Shown: piece by piece, positions 1 through 14,665 of the stretch | Layout: each line of letters opens with the position of its first letter | Numbering within the stretch: the first letter of the stretch is position 1 | DNA from: Coffea arabica | Taxonomy: Eukaryota > Streptophyta > Magnoliopsida > Gentianales > Rubiaceae | Assembly (NCBI RefSeq): GCF_036785885.1 | Contig: NC_092317.1 | Location: forward strand, 8,000,501-8,064,500 | Direction: 5' to 3' | DNA: 64,000 bases | Translations under genes and position numbers: made by a program | The notes under the pieces: model-generated | Database searches by the model: none | Told to the model about the DNA's origin: nothing | What the model saw: the letters and a program-made list of their open reading frames with translations, nothing else

Positions 1-289
1 AGAAAGTGTTGTTGCTTATGGATCTTCATGTTTTGGATGCTGGATGAAATCAATATATACCTACACATGAACTTTACCTTACTACATGAAAACGTAGACC
101 ATGATGGTAGCAGCCATTGTCAAAATTGTCTTTTTTTTTTTTTCCTTTGCTTCTCTCTTTTTACTCTTTATTCTTGATATCTTCCTGCACAAAAATTAGA
201 ACTTTTGGCAATTTAAGCTTTAATTTAGTGAAGTACAGAAGGTAAAAGTAAATACAAATCTCATTTTGTTTTTTTTTTCCCTTGCTCAG

Positions 290-2204
290 TTGCCTGCAGA
301 TAGCACGGGCATTTGGGGCTTCTGAGATTATTGCTGTGGATGTCCAAGATGAGAAACTGCAGAAAGCAAAAACTCTTGGAGCTACTTATACCATAAATGC
401 ACGAAATGAAGATGCTGCTAAAAAAATTAAGGTAGTTGATCCTTTTCTTGTGTATTTAATTTGGAGATATGAACAATTTCTTATTATAGGACTTCTGAAA
501 CAATAATGTTTTACACTTTTTGTCATGTTAAACTGGTTTCTTGAAAAGATTGGCTTAGGCATGTAAAGTCCTGCCAACGAAGTAATTGAGCCTTCTTTGC
601 AGGTGGGCATGTGGTTCACATTTTGCTTTTCTTGGGTGTATGTTCTTACTTTTTTGCTAATTTAGATTATACATACATGTGTTTCAATGTGTTTCATATC
701 TGATATTTTAATTTTCATGCTGAGTTATTGTTCTATGGATTTGCATCCTGATGAAAACATACCTAAGCTTGAATCTTTCTGATGCAAAACCTGAACTATG
801 GCATTCTTCATGCTGCTCTATTAGATAGTTTTGACTTCATACAATTTTAATTAGCTTTCACAAGTACCCACCTTATCGATCTAGATTGAAAAGTAGCTTT
901 CCTAGATTAATTGCTGCTGCACACCCCTCTAGTCTTGTGCAAACAGATTCAACAGTTTCTCTCTCTCGGTATCTGCTTTTCCATTTCTCTCTCCTTTTGA
1001 CTTTCTATATGTGACTGCCCATAGATTTATGTCTCTGACAGAACATTATACTTGATTGGCAATCATTTGAAGCTAGAAGCTGCATACAAGTTCTTAATTA
1101 AAAATTCCTTGTAAAGAGAAGATTAAATGTTCCGCGGATAACAGGTTTATTTTAACAGGAAATAACAGGGGGAATGGGTGTAGATGTTGCTGTGGAAGCC
1201 TTGGGAAAACCACAAACCTTTAATCAGTGTGTTCAGAGTGTTCGAGATGGAGGAAAAGCAGTAATGATTGGCCTTACACTCTCTGGTGCCAAAGGCGAGG
1301 TTGACATAAATCATTTGGTTCGTAGACAGGTGTGTGAATTATTTCATAGAAATTAAAATTTCTGTTTTACATAATGAATTTTTATTCTAAAGTAGTAGTA
1401 GTATTTTTCTTTACTTGAAAGCACAACATGGACCCTTTTAAATAAACAATTTTGTTTAGAAATTTGAATCGTTCAGGGAAGGGGTAATTTAGTTGGCAGG
1501 CCCATGCTAATTGTGTTAAATGTAAATTTCTAGATTAGACATGGTGAAAACTAGAAGGTACCAACTAGTTACTGGAATTGAGGTCGTGCTTGTAACAAGT
1601 GACATCTGAGTTCGTCTAGCTTGGCGATAAAAAGCACCAGTATCAATCTCTATTTGCCAGTAAAAACTAAAACTGGAAATTACTGGCCTGTCTACATGGT
1701 AATTGAGGTTCCTTGTGAAGACCTTCTTTTGTTTGACCTGTCACGAGTTGCATCTTGTATTCATTCACCTTGCAATTCAGATTGTCAGTTGCCCTCCTAT
1801 TGCCAGTTACACAGTCAAAAGTTCTTGTGCTTCCCTTTTAGTAAGAGGACCGTAGGAATATGATTCTGTCATTCAGACAATTCATTGTCAATAGCTTTTT
1901 CCTTGCTCAAGTTCTCCGATAATGCACATTAGGCTTCTAGATTATCAGATTACCTTTTCCATTTCATGTTTGTTGTGCGTAATATACTTCTTTTGGCATT
2001 TGCATGGTGCAGATAAAAGTAATTGGATCATATGGGGGTAGGGCGAGGCAAGATTTGCCCAAGTTGGTTAAACTAGCAGAAAGTGGCATATTCAATCTCA
2101 AGGCAGCTGTTTCCAGGACATTGACGTTTGAAGAGGCTGATAAAGCATACAAGGACCTTGACAAGGGAAACATTATTGGACGTGCTGTTGTGGAGATCAT
2201 GTAA
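290..2204 (+). CDS. Zinc-type alcohol dehydrogenase-like protein, C-terminal part (gene begins upstream of window)
   Basis: Three exons are visible: 290-431, 1159-1329 and 2013-2204, with stop TAA at 2202-2204. All introns are GT-AG and phases agree (the first visible exon opens with the last base of a codon). Together they encode the last 167 residues of a medium-chain dehydrogenase/reductase. The first exon reads CLQIARAFGASEIIAVDV, the nucleotide-binding Rossmann segment, with the acidic D of AVDV ending beta-2. The second holds the GMGVDVAVEALGKPQTF strand and GGKAVMIGL. The third closes with the helix-rich C-terminus (TFEEADKAYKDL, GRAVVEIM). The catalytic zinc ligands lie in exons before base 1. 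The best family match from memory is the Arabidopsis GroES-like ADH At5g63620 (HER2, hexenal response) rather than classical ADH1. Substrate cannot be deduced here. Confidence 0.85.
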
Positions 2205-3074
2205 TTTCGCACTCTGAAACTTTGAAAGAAATGGCTCTTGCCATGCCACAGTGCCGGCCTATAAGTTCTTGTTGTCTGTGAAACTAGAGTTCAGTTTGTA
2301 GAGAAACAACTCTTTCTGAATCTGGAAAGACAATGGAAAATACTTTTGCTTTTTAGTAAGTAACATTTTAGCACTTGATTTTACCCCTTTATAACTTGCA
2401 GTGGTCTTTTTAACTTGCAGATAATGTAACTTCTGCAAAAATGCATTTAGATGTTCTCCTTTATATCTAGAAATCTTCCATTCAAGAAAAGCATTATCAA
2501 ACTGCTATTATTCATGCAGAGCAGTCATTGTGCATATTGTACTGAATGGACAAATCAGGGTTTGGATTGCGGTTTCATGCAAAAAATTTTTACGTTTTTC
2601 GTGAACACATTTTTCAATTATCTTTTTACCTTATATGTATCAAATTATTACAACATATTTTTCTACAAAAACTTCTAAAAATAATAATCCAACCGACAGA
2701 CCTGAACATTCTCTTAGGTGCAATTTGTCTTCTTAGCTTAACAACAGGCTTGTGGAGAATGAAAAGAGAAATTCCAAGATAAAAAGAATTACTAACAGAG
2801 AGGTTATCTGGAAGATTGATCAAATAAAGTAGGTAGAATTTTGTTTACAAAAATGGATTTATACTTCATGTCCCATCTATATTAAGTTTTTTCTTTTTAA
2901 ATTTATTTTTATTTAGAAAAGGAGTGATGGGAAGGGCGCAAAATTAACCTTAGGCCGCGTTAGCGCCTTTCCCCCTCGGCCTCCTTCCCTCTCCATTTTA
3001 AACAGAAAACACAAACCCTAACACACACTCACACACTTCCTCCCGGCCCTCTCGCTCGCTCTCAGACAAATAGA
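2205..3074. other. 3' flank of the dehydrogenase gene, an old MITE relic and the SURF6 promoter/leader
   Basis: Bases 2205-2450 are the probable 3' UTR of the dehydrogenase. Bases 2553-2700 resemble a decayed MITE: a TTTGGATTGC end at about 2561, a degenerate middle, and a converging AATAATCCAA end near 2690. The same end sequences occur in a better-preserved element at about 6306-6482. Bases 2940-3074 are C/T-rich with an AAACCCTAA-type motif (telo-box) near 3013-3021, a promoter element that plant ribosome-biogenesis genes often carry. No coding sequence was seen. Confidence 0.5.
3010..3023 (+). promoter_or_regulatory. Telo-box-like promoter motif
   Basis: The sequence ACAAACCCTAACAC lies about 55 bases before the SURF6 start codon, just ahead of a CT-rich stretch. 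AAACCCTAA (telo-box) is an established element of plant promoters for ribosomal and ribosome-assembly genes; its role here is inferred. Confidence 0.55.
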
Positions 3075-4169
3075 ATGAAGAAGAAGAAGCAGAAGACGAC
3101 CGACTCGTCGGCCGCAGCTCTTATTCCTACACGTTCTACGGCCGATCTCAAAGCCCTAATTCAATCTCACAGCGACTTCTTCGACAGGCTAATCGAACTC
3201 ATCCCAGCAAGATTCTACCTCCCACCTGATGACGACGTTTCTGACAATCCCAAGCCCTACTTCCACGGCCTCTCCAAAGCTGCCAAAGCTTCCCTCAAAC
3301 GCCAATCCAAGCAAAACCTCAAACTTGCCCGCCGCAACCGCCTCGACCCGGACAAAATCTCCCATTCCTCCACCCTCGACCTTCTCAAACAATCCCTGGA
3401 CACCAGTGCCCATGGCGGTGAGGTTGCTGAAATACCCCCGCAAGACGTCCCGAGGGCTATTGATTTAGAGGAGAAGAATGGTGGGGATGGTAATGATGGT
3501 GAAAAGGGTCAAGAAAAGCAGGTTACTTACGAAGAATTGCGTGAGAAATTGAGGAAAAAGATTGAGTTGTTACGCGGGAATCGAGGCGAGGGGAATAGGA
3601 GTGCTAGGAAGGGGAGGGAGGATGATAAGGATAGAGATAATCATAGAGGAGAAAAGAAGAGAAAGAGGGATGGTGAAGGGAGCAGTGGGAAGGGTGTTGA
3701 AGTGGTGGAAAATGACAGTGAAGAGATAATAGAGTATGGGAAAGTGAAGATAGGGGACGATGAGATGGAAGGGAAGAAGAGGAAGAAGAAGAGGAAAATG
3801 TCGAAGGTGAAGGAGTGGGATAGAGCTAAGCGGTTGGAGGAGGTCAAGAAAGAGAATCCCAGGGTAGCAGAGAGGGAATGGTGGAGGGCAGCTGAGAATA
3901 GGGCAATGGGAGTGAAGGTGCATGACGATCCAAGGTTGTTGAGGGAGAGTATGAAGAAGGAGAAGAAGAGGAAGGAAAAAAATGCAGAGAAGTGGAAGGA
4001 GAGGATTGAGGGCCAGGAGAAGGCTAAGGAGGGGAAGCAGCAGAAGAGGAAGGAGAACATTGAAGGGAGGATTAGGGATAAAAAGATGAGGAAGATTGCT
4101 AAAAGGGAGAAGAAGCTCATGAGGCCTGGGTTCGAGGGGCGCAAGGACGAGTACATTACGAAAGATTAA
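3075..4169 (+). CDS. SURF6: SURF6/Rrp14 family ribosome-biogenesis protein
   Basis: This is a single-exon reading frame of 364 residues. Residues about 20-75 (ADLKALIQSHSDFFDRLIEL, ARFYLP) match the Rrp14 N-terminal domain, which in this family precedes the SURF6 domain. Residues about 155-360 form the SURF6 domain: VTYEELREKLRKKIELLRG, then long K/R/E-rich helices ending with KKMRKIAKREKKLMRPGFEG. The extreme basic charge and alternating Lys/Glu are typical of this nucleolar protein, which takes part in 60S (and early 90S) pre-ribosome assembly by binding rRNA. Length is close to plant homologues of about 360-390 residues. The ATG at 3075 follows a C/T-rich leader containing a telo-box-like motif near 3013, in keeping with co-regulation of translation genes. 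The long antisense open frame at 3641-4156 is a by-product of the purine-rich codons. Confidence 0.9.
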   Translation: MKKKKQKTTDSSAAALIPTRSTADLKALIQSHSDFFDRLIELIPARFYLPPDDDVSDNPKPYFHGLSKAAKASLKRQSKQNLKLARRNRLDPDKISHSSTLDLLKQSLDTSAHGGEVAEIPPQDVPRAIDLEEKNGGDGNDGEKGQEKQVTYEELREKLRKKIELLRGNRGEGNRSARKGREDDKDRDNHRGEKKRKRDGEGSSGKGVEVVENDSEEIIEYGKVKIGDDEMEGKKRKKKRKMSKVKEWDRAKRLEEVKKENPRVAEREWWRAAENRAMGVKVHDDPRLLRESMKKEKKRKEKNAEKWKERIEGQEKAKEGKQQKRKENIEGRIRDKKMRKIAKREKKLMRPGFEGRKDEYITKD

Positions 4170-6305
4170 GGTTAGGGGAAGTAAAACTTTTTTCTGGAAA
4201 TGGTATTTGTGTTTTTGGGGTAATTTGTTTTGGCGAAAATAATATGTTTTAGGAAAGGATTGAATTTTCGCTTTGTAATTTAGATATATTTATGCAAATG
4301 TTGTCGTAGATTGCTCTTTAATAAGGCTTCTCATTTTGTGAAGAGTCTTGGTTGGAACAAGGAACTTTATAACACAATTGTTATATTGTAAAATTTCAGT
4401 TGCTGTTCGTCTGGTTCTCATGTGAAGCAATTATCAGTTTGTTTTACGTTAGAATAATTATTAGTTTGTAAGAAAGTTCTATGAGTGTACTGGTAGCTTT
4501 AGTGATAGGATAATTAGTTTTTCTGTACAATGCCATATTTGAGTTTGTAATTGCTGACATCTTAACACCAAACCCTTATTTGTTATGATCTACCATTTGA
4601 TAAAAATGCAAAATGAAAAATGAATTTTAGCTGGGGTTCTGACGTTCTGTGACTTGACATAGCCGGGAAATGATTCTAAATTATGCTGCTGCATTTTTGG
4701 CCTTGTAGAGTCCAAGTTGCTTCTGGCTCGAAAGATCTTTGACAAATGAGTCAATCCTGAACATCTATACTACATATGAGGCATTAGCATTTCTTTTGGT
4801 GTAATTTCCTCACAGCGTGTGATTCCATAGATACCCTTCCCCTTATTTCTCCCGTGACGTTAAATACAATTAACTTCCTCCAGCATTGCACCAACAAACA
4901 TTAAATAAGTATACACAAGCCAAAAACTAGTTAGTTAAAAAACCAGTGGAAAGTTGATAACTAACAGCATTGCAGGATTGCTGTTACATACTAGTCATTG
5001 CAGCATCATTCACCAGCTGGTAATGCAAAATTAGTAGATGAAAAAATAATGGCACTTTGGGATATGATTGATAGTTGAGAAGGTAGCCGCGTTCTTCAAA
5101 AGTTCTAGTGTATATATTTGTCCATGATAAACTTTTATTGGTGATTATTTGTCTAATTTTTTGCTAGTTGAAGGGTATGAATTTACATTTCATATACATG
5201 GGGAATGAACTATTTACCTCTGGCCTTGGTATCATGCTCCCCAATGGATTTTATAACTTAATGCCCTGACCTAAACTGAACTATTATTGCCTTAGCTGCC
5301 TTCGTACTATAAGTTGGCACCTGATTTGCTTGGAGTAAGATCTGTAGGAGAGAGAATTTCTTTTGTTGAAGAAGCATGCTGCATAGTGGTGCGGAATGTG
5401 CTGTTTAATTTGGGACTAGGGCTTGTGATCCTTCTCTTAGCCGGATAAGAAAGTTAGACATAAGAGCTCCCAATGCAAGCTTGAAATTGTAGACCAATCC
5501 TCTAAAGACAGTATGAGGTCTTTCTTTTTTATCCTAAGCTGTGAACTAAATAAGCAAATGGCTTCCCAGGTGGGTTTTTCGGGGGTGGATAATGTGAGAA
5601 GCATGGCTATTTTACACTTTCTCTTTAAATGAAAAATCCAAAATTTGATAATGCAGTGAGGTTATCTACTGCTGCTAGTTTGTTTTCTTTTTGAATATCA
5701 CTCACTGCTTAAATATCTTGTTGGAATATATCGTCTTTCAGTTTAAGATAGAATGTTATGCTCCTTCTAGTCTGCTGTCCTTGTAGACCAATTTACTTGG
5801 GAATTATTGACAAATTTTTCCTTAATTTTCAGATTCTCATTTCTTTTTGGTGCCTGTTGATTTGGGTTGTGCAATATCCCATGCTCAAATAGTGATGTCT
5901 GCAACAAGGCGGTTCTGGTCTTTTGGTGTTATGTGCGTATCATTTAGGTAGATTTCTGATATCCTCCTCCTCAGATGTGTTAAAGAGTTGAGATGATCCT
6001 CAGTCTCTGCATTTTGGCCCGTCATAGTCATGAGATCACTACTCCATACAGGATGTTGAGAGCTGGTCTATGCAGCGTAATTGATTTTTGCCTTTTGTAT
6101 TTGTTACTGATGTAACCATTGATAGTGTTGCCACAATATTTGTTACTGATGGAACCATTGATAATCTTGCTACAAAATTCAGCATTCCTCTTGGCTATGA
6201 TTTTTTTTTTCTTTTTATAATTTAGAGACTTTCCAGCTGAGCTTTATATCAATTAGACTATAAAATACTGAGTTGTTCTCTGCACTTTCTCTGGTCTTGT
6301 AATTT
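4170..6305. other. Intergenic, unannotated
   Basis: This is the 3' flank of SURF6 followed by AT-rich single-copy-looking DNA. No coding frame with family resemblance was seen. A short tandem duplication of about 38-39 bases lies at 6098-6175, with two copies of a TTTGTTACTGATG...AACCATTGATA unit. Confidence 0.4.
6098..6175. repeat. Short tandem duplication, two ~38-bp units
   Basis: TATTTGTTACTGATG followed by AACCATTGATA recurs 38 bases later with a few substitutions. No coding role is evident. Confidence 0.7.
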
Positions 6306-6482
6306 GAGGGTGTTTGGATTGCCATTTTCTGCCAAAAAATTGCATCGTTTTCCGTGATCACATTTTCCTATTACCTTTTTCCTTCACATACATCAAATCG
6401 TTACAGTAATTTTTCCATGAAAAATGATGGAAAATACAATCCAATCCATGGAAAATGACGAAAAATGCAATCCAAACGGGTT
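6306..6482. mobile_element. MITE with GTTTGGATTGC terminal inverted repeats
   Basis: The left end GGTGTTTGGATTGCCATTTT and the right end, read in reverse complement as CCCGTTTGGATTGCATTTTT, form inverted repeats enclosing about 175 bases. Inside are poly-A/T tracts and the internal motif TTACAGTAATTTTTCC. Relics of the same family are recognisable near 2553-2700, 23848-23995 and 29210-29295. No clear target-site duplication was identified, so the superfamily is left open. Confidence 0.7.
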
Positions 6483-6984
6483 TCGGAGCTGTAAATGGTA
6501 GCATTAAAAACAACTTTTAGGAGTTAGAACAAAGCTCTAGTTACTGCTGCTTTTTTATTCCAAAAGACAGTACACCGTGTACGCGTTTTGTGAGTTTGAT
6601 CAGTTTATCTGCATCATTTCTGGTCAAGTAAAGAATCTTTTCTCCACTCTACTTCTTGTAAACTATAAAAGAATTTTCTTTCTACTTTATAGGTTTACAC
6701 ATATTATGAGTTATTGCTAGCCCAAGTATAAAATATTATTGTTCATCATTTCAGATGCAAGTTGAACCAAGAATATTTTGAATCATCGTATGGATTTAAT
6801 TGAGAGTGATGTGACAATAAATTGTTCCTAGCCTTTGCAAAATCAGCCTATGGTAATAATTGTTAGTTGTTACTCTCCGTCCTCATTGCTTGCCAATTTA
6901 CATATGCCTAAAAGATAGATTTACGGGAAAAAGAAGAAGAAATGCCAATATCTTAACATGATTATTAATAGTATTAATATTCTA

Positions 6985-7156
6985 GAGAAATGTTATTTAC
7001 ACTCTATTTTTTATTATTTACATTTTATTTTTTGTTATTTATATTTTCATCATTTATTTTATCATATAATCTAATAAATAAAAATTATATAATTAAAATG
7101 ATAGTGAAAATGTGATTAACAGAAATAAGAATGCAAATTAGTGAATAACATTTCCC
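6985..7156. mobile_element. Small MITE, ATGTTATTTAC-type ends
   Basis: The left end GAGAAATGTTATTTAC and the right end GTGAATAACATTTCCC are inverted repeats (14 of 16 positions) around an AT-rich, partly palindromic core of about 140 bases. A larger element with a 9-bp duplication (7163-7852) is inserted immediately beside its right end. A similar end occurs near 61098. Confidence 0.65.
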
Positions 7157-7162
7157 ATATCT

Positions 7163-7852
7163 AGGGATGGCAACGGGGCGGGGGACCCCTCCCGCATCCC
7201 CCGCCTCGCTGCCTACAAACTCCTCCCGCCCCGCCCCGCTTCTCCCGCGGTGGTTAATAAAAATTTGTTATATAATTTTATTATGGTTAAATTTTAGCAA
7301 ATAATCAGGTACTAAAATATCAACACATCATCAAATTATTATTCATTGTAATTTTACAATTGAAACTTATAAAAACAATCAAATAAAAATTATTTGAATA
7401 CAATCCAACATTATGAAATAAATATAACTAAAGTAGTCAAGTTTTCACTTTTAACACAAATACAATCACTAATTCATTATTGTACTTGTGCTTTTTTTAA
7501 GAAAAAAATGTTATTGTATTAAGTGTAATTAGGGATTTAGTATAAATGTATTAGTAAATTTAGTATAATTAATTAATAATTTATATTAATACACGTATAT
7601 AATTATTAGTATAATTAATAATATCAATTATATTATATATACTAATAGACATTATATAATACATATAACTAATAATATCATTATTATAAGTTTGTGACTA
7701 ATTAAATTATATATTATATATATAATTATATACATATATATTATATATTTATTTTTTTAAAGCGAGTGGCGGGGGACAGGGAACACTCCCGTGCCCCACC
7801 CCCGCCCCAACGCCTCCCCATTAGCCCCCGCGGAGCACACTTGCCATCCCTA
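7163..7852. mobile_element. Non-autonomous Mutator-like element (690 bp) with GC-rich ends
   Basis: The termini AGGGATGGCAA (left) and TTGCCATCCCTA (right) are perfect inverted repeats. The element is flanked by the 9-bp direct repeat CCCATATCT at 7154-7162 and 7853-7861, the duplication length characteristic of Mutator-like transposition. The outer 90-120 bases at each side are very GC-rich (runs of CCCCGCC and GGCGGGG) while the 480-base core is almost pure AT. No transposase frame is present, so it must be mobilised in trans if at all. Confidence 0.85.
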
Positions 7853-7861
7853 CCCATATCT

Positions 7862-8547
7862 TATCAAAAAGAAATCAAGAAATGCTTCTCCCAATTCATA
7901 ACCGTACGAGTGATTTCCAATGCTAGCCAAACAAGCATAAGATTCAAAGTGACACCCTATTCGGCAATCTACCATTCAAATAAAAAAAAAAAGGTGGGAA
8001 AGAAAGACAGAAACAAAACAAAAGGCAAAAAGATTTTTTTTTTTTTTTGTTGTGTTTTGTAATAGTTTCTTCATTAAACAATTTTTAGCCTAAAAGTACT
8101 GGAAACAAATTTTTTATCCTACCAAAGAAAAAAAAAACTCAAAATTAATTTTTGGGATATTTCCCAAAGCACGGCCATGGAAAAAAAAAAAAAGCCAGCT
8201 CAAGGTATTTTTTGTCTGCTTTGTTTTGTTATACTACTAATTGTCTCTGACACACCAAAAGTCCAACCGCTTCCCTACTCACGCACACACTCTCTCTCCC
8301 TCCCTCTCTCTCAAGAAACAAAACGGTAAAGCAAAAGCGCGCACACACACACACACACACACACACTTGGAGAGAAAGGGAGAGTGTAGGTGACGAAACG
8401 CAGCAATTCTTTGCCTACCCATTTCTTCAATTTTATAGGATTATTGGTTACTGATTAAGTTTGATCAAAAGGAATTTTGAAGGAAAGTTAAACCGACTGA
8501 CAGAGAATCAAAAGGAAGCGGTGGAGGGGGTGTTTTGATCGTTGAAG
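7862..8547. other. UBC27 promoter and 5' UTR with microsatellites
   Basis: The region is A/T-rich with poly-A and poly-T runs at 7980-8050 and 8110-8195. A CT-rich block covers 8290-8312 and a perfect (CA)n run covers about 8341-8366, roughly 180-200 bases before the UBC27 start codon. The CT/CA blocks probably lie in or near the transcribed leader. Confidence 0.5.
8341..8366 (+). repeat. (CA)n microsatellite upstream of UBC27
   Basis: About 13 uninterrupted CA units follow a CT-rich tract. It lies 182 bases before the UBC27 ATG, so length variation could alter the leader or promoter. Confidence 0.9.
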
Positions 8548-13253
<4,706 letters not shown>

Positions 13254-14249
13254 CACCTGTTGCTCAACTTCTGCTGGAATTTGAACTTTAATTTCTTGTC
13301 ATTGAACTTTCTTTTTGCGATAAGAGACTCAACATTATAGAAAGGCTCAAGGAGAATTGAATATAGGTTATTACTTACAGGGGTTTTTGCATGCATTTCA
13401 CCCCTCATGAATGCTTACTGATACTTTTTCTAAGTGAAGACAATGAAATTGCATGTTAATTACTGTGATGATTGGGAGCTTCCCCTCAATGTCTTTTTCA
13501 GTTATTGAGTTACGACTTCTGCTTGGTATGCTGGAGGCTTGAAATGTGCCAGCCAGTAGCTATAACCTGAGCTGCTACTTGGTGAATCATTCGTATCGTG
13601 GCTTTGACCTTGGGAGTGCACTGAGCCACAGAATAAGTTTTGCTCATTTCTGTTTCCGCCAATGCAATCCTAAAGATACCGTTTGGATGACTGGAAAAGT
13701 AAGGGGAAGTTACTAATTCATTTTGCTCTCTCTTGAATCTTGGATTGCAGGAAGCAGAGCTGATTAGAAGAAGAATTCTCCAGCCGGAAAACGTTTCCTA
13801 TCATTGGAAAAACTTAATCACATCCTCTTAAAACTACCAATGTTTTCTCTCTCTCTCTCTCTCTCTTGTTCTTTTGTCTAATGAACTCGAGAGAAAAACC
13901 CTTTATCTTTTTTCCTTTTCTTCAATTCAAAATTTTCCTACAAAAAGTGATTAAGAAGTACAATTTATGAGATACGATTTGTTAAAAATTGATTCAAAAG
14001 TACGATACAACGAGACAGACATACATAATTATAAGAAAACATCGTTCTTTTTGCTTTATTGAAGTTTATACTGCCGGAAGATTAAAACAAAAAAAAAACA
14101 CAGAAAAATGGGTCAATAATAATACTCCAGTCCGGCTCCTTCGACTCCAACAAGACGTAATTGTAAAACAAAATCTAGTATCCGAATAAAAAAATTATTT
14201 GTAAATCTTTTTTATTTTGAGATTTTTTTAGACATCTTTTTGTTTTTCT
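13254..14249. other. UBC27 3' flank and A/T-rich spacer
   Basis: Bases 13254-13680 are the likely 3' UTR and downstream flank of UBC27. A (CT)n run lies at 13846-13866. Bases 13960-14249 are A-rich with no recognisable coding sequence. Confidence 0.4.
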
Positions 14250-14262
14250 AATTGGATTTGAA

Positions 14263-14527
14263 AACCACCCGCTCTTGGACTGGTGGCCACCACCAAGCCC
14301 TTAAGACTTTGGTGGGGTGGGAGCAAGGCTTTGATGGGGTGGAAGGCAAGGGTCAAACCTTGCCTCCCACAAAAAATGCCACTCTTGTGGCTCTGCTTCA
14401 AATCCAGACGGGTGCTCTCGCACCCGTCTGGTCTGGTGGTGGTTCTGTCCCTATCGGTTCTCATAAGTTCAGTTGAGCCTCCTCGTAGATAGAGTAGGAG
14501 CAGAGATGACAATCGAAAAAAAAAAAA
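14263..14527 (+). mobile_element. SINE inserted just upstream of the UBA2-type gene
   Basis: The 265-base insert ends in a poly(A) run and is flanked by the perfect 13-bp direct repeat AATTGGATTTGAA at 14250-14262 and 14528-14540. Its head contains tRNA-like promoter boxes (TGGACTGGTGGCC as a degenerate box A, GGGTCAAACCTTGCC as box B), and CCTCCCAC follows box B. A second copy of the family at about 18787-18965 shares the box B to CCTCCCACAAA...TGCCAC...TTGTGGC block. The insertion ends 138 bases before the start codon at 14666, so it lies in promoter or 5' UTR. Confidence 0.85.
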
Positions 14528-14665
14528 AATTGGATTTGAACTATTCCAAGTCGTATTCCAGTTTGGGCGATGGGAATTCCAAGTCATATTACGACTGCTT
14601 GCAAGGGGTTTAAGAATCGCGGGCACAGCAACCAGTCACAGTCAGTAAAACCCTATTCTCCTTCA

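Noticed and set aside
3641-4156. 171-codon open frame antisense to the SURF6 gene
   Set aside because: It is a mirror of purine-rich Lys/Glu codons, giving Phe/Leu/Ser-rich translation with no domain; the sense frame has clear family identity.
14263-14476. Possible short coding frame (74 codons) before the UBA2-type gene
   Set aside because: The sequence is a SINE with exact target-site duplications, so the frame is incidental.
14570-14665. Upstream in-frame ATG extending the UBA2-type protein by 32 residues
   Set aside because: The added residues have no family character, whereas MAGKRK followed by an acidic tract is a typical start; kept only as a minor alternative.
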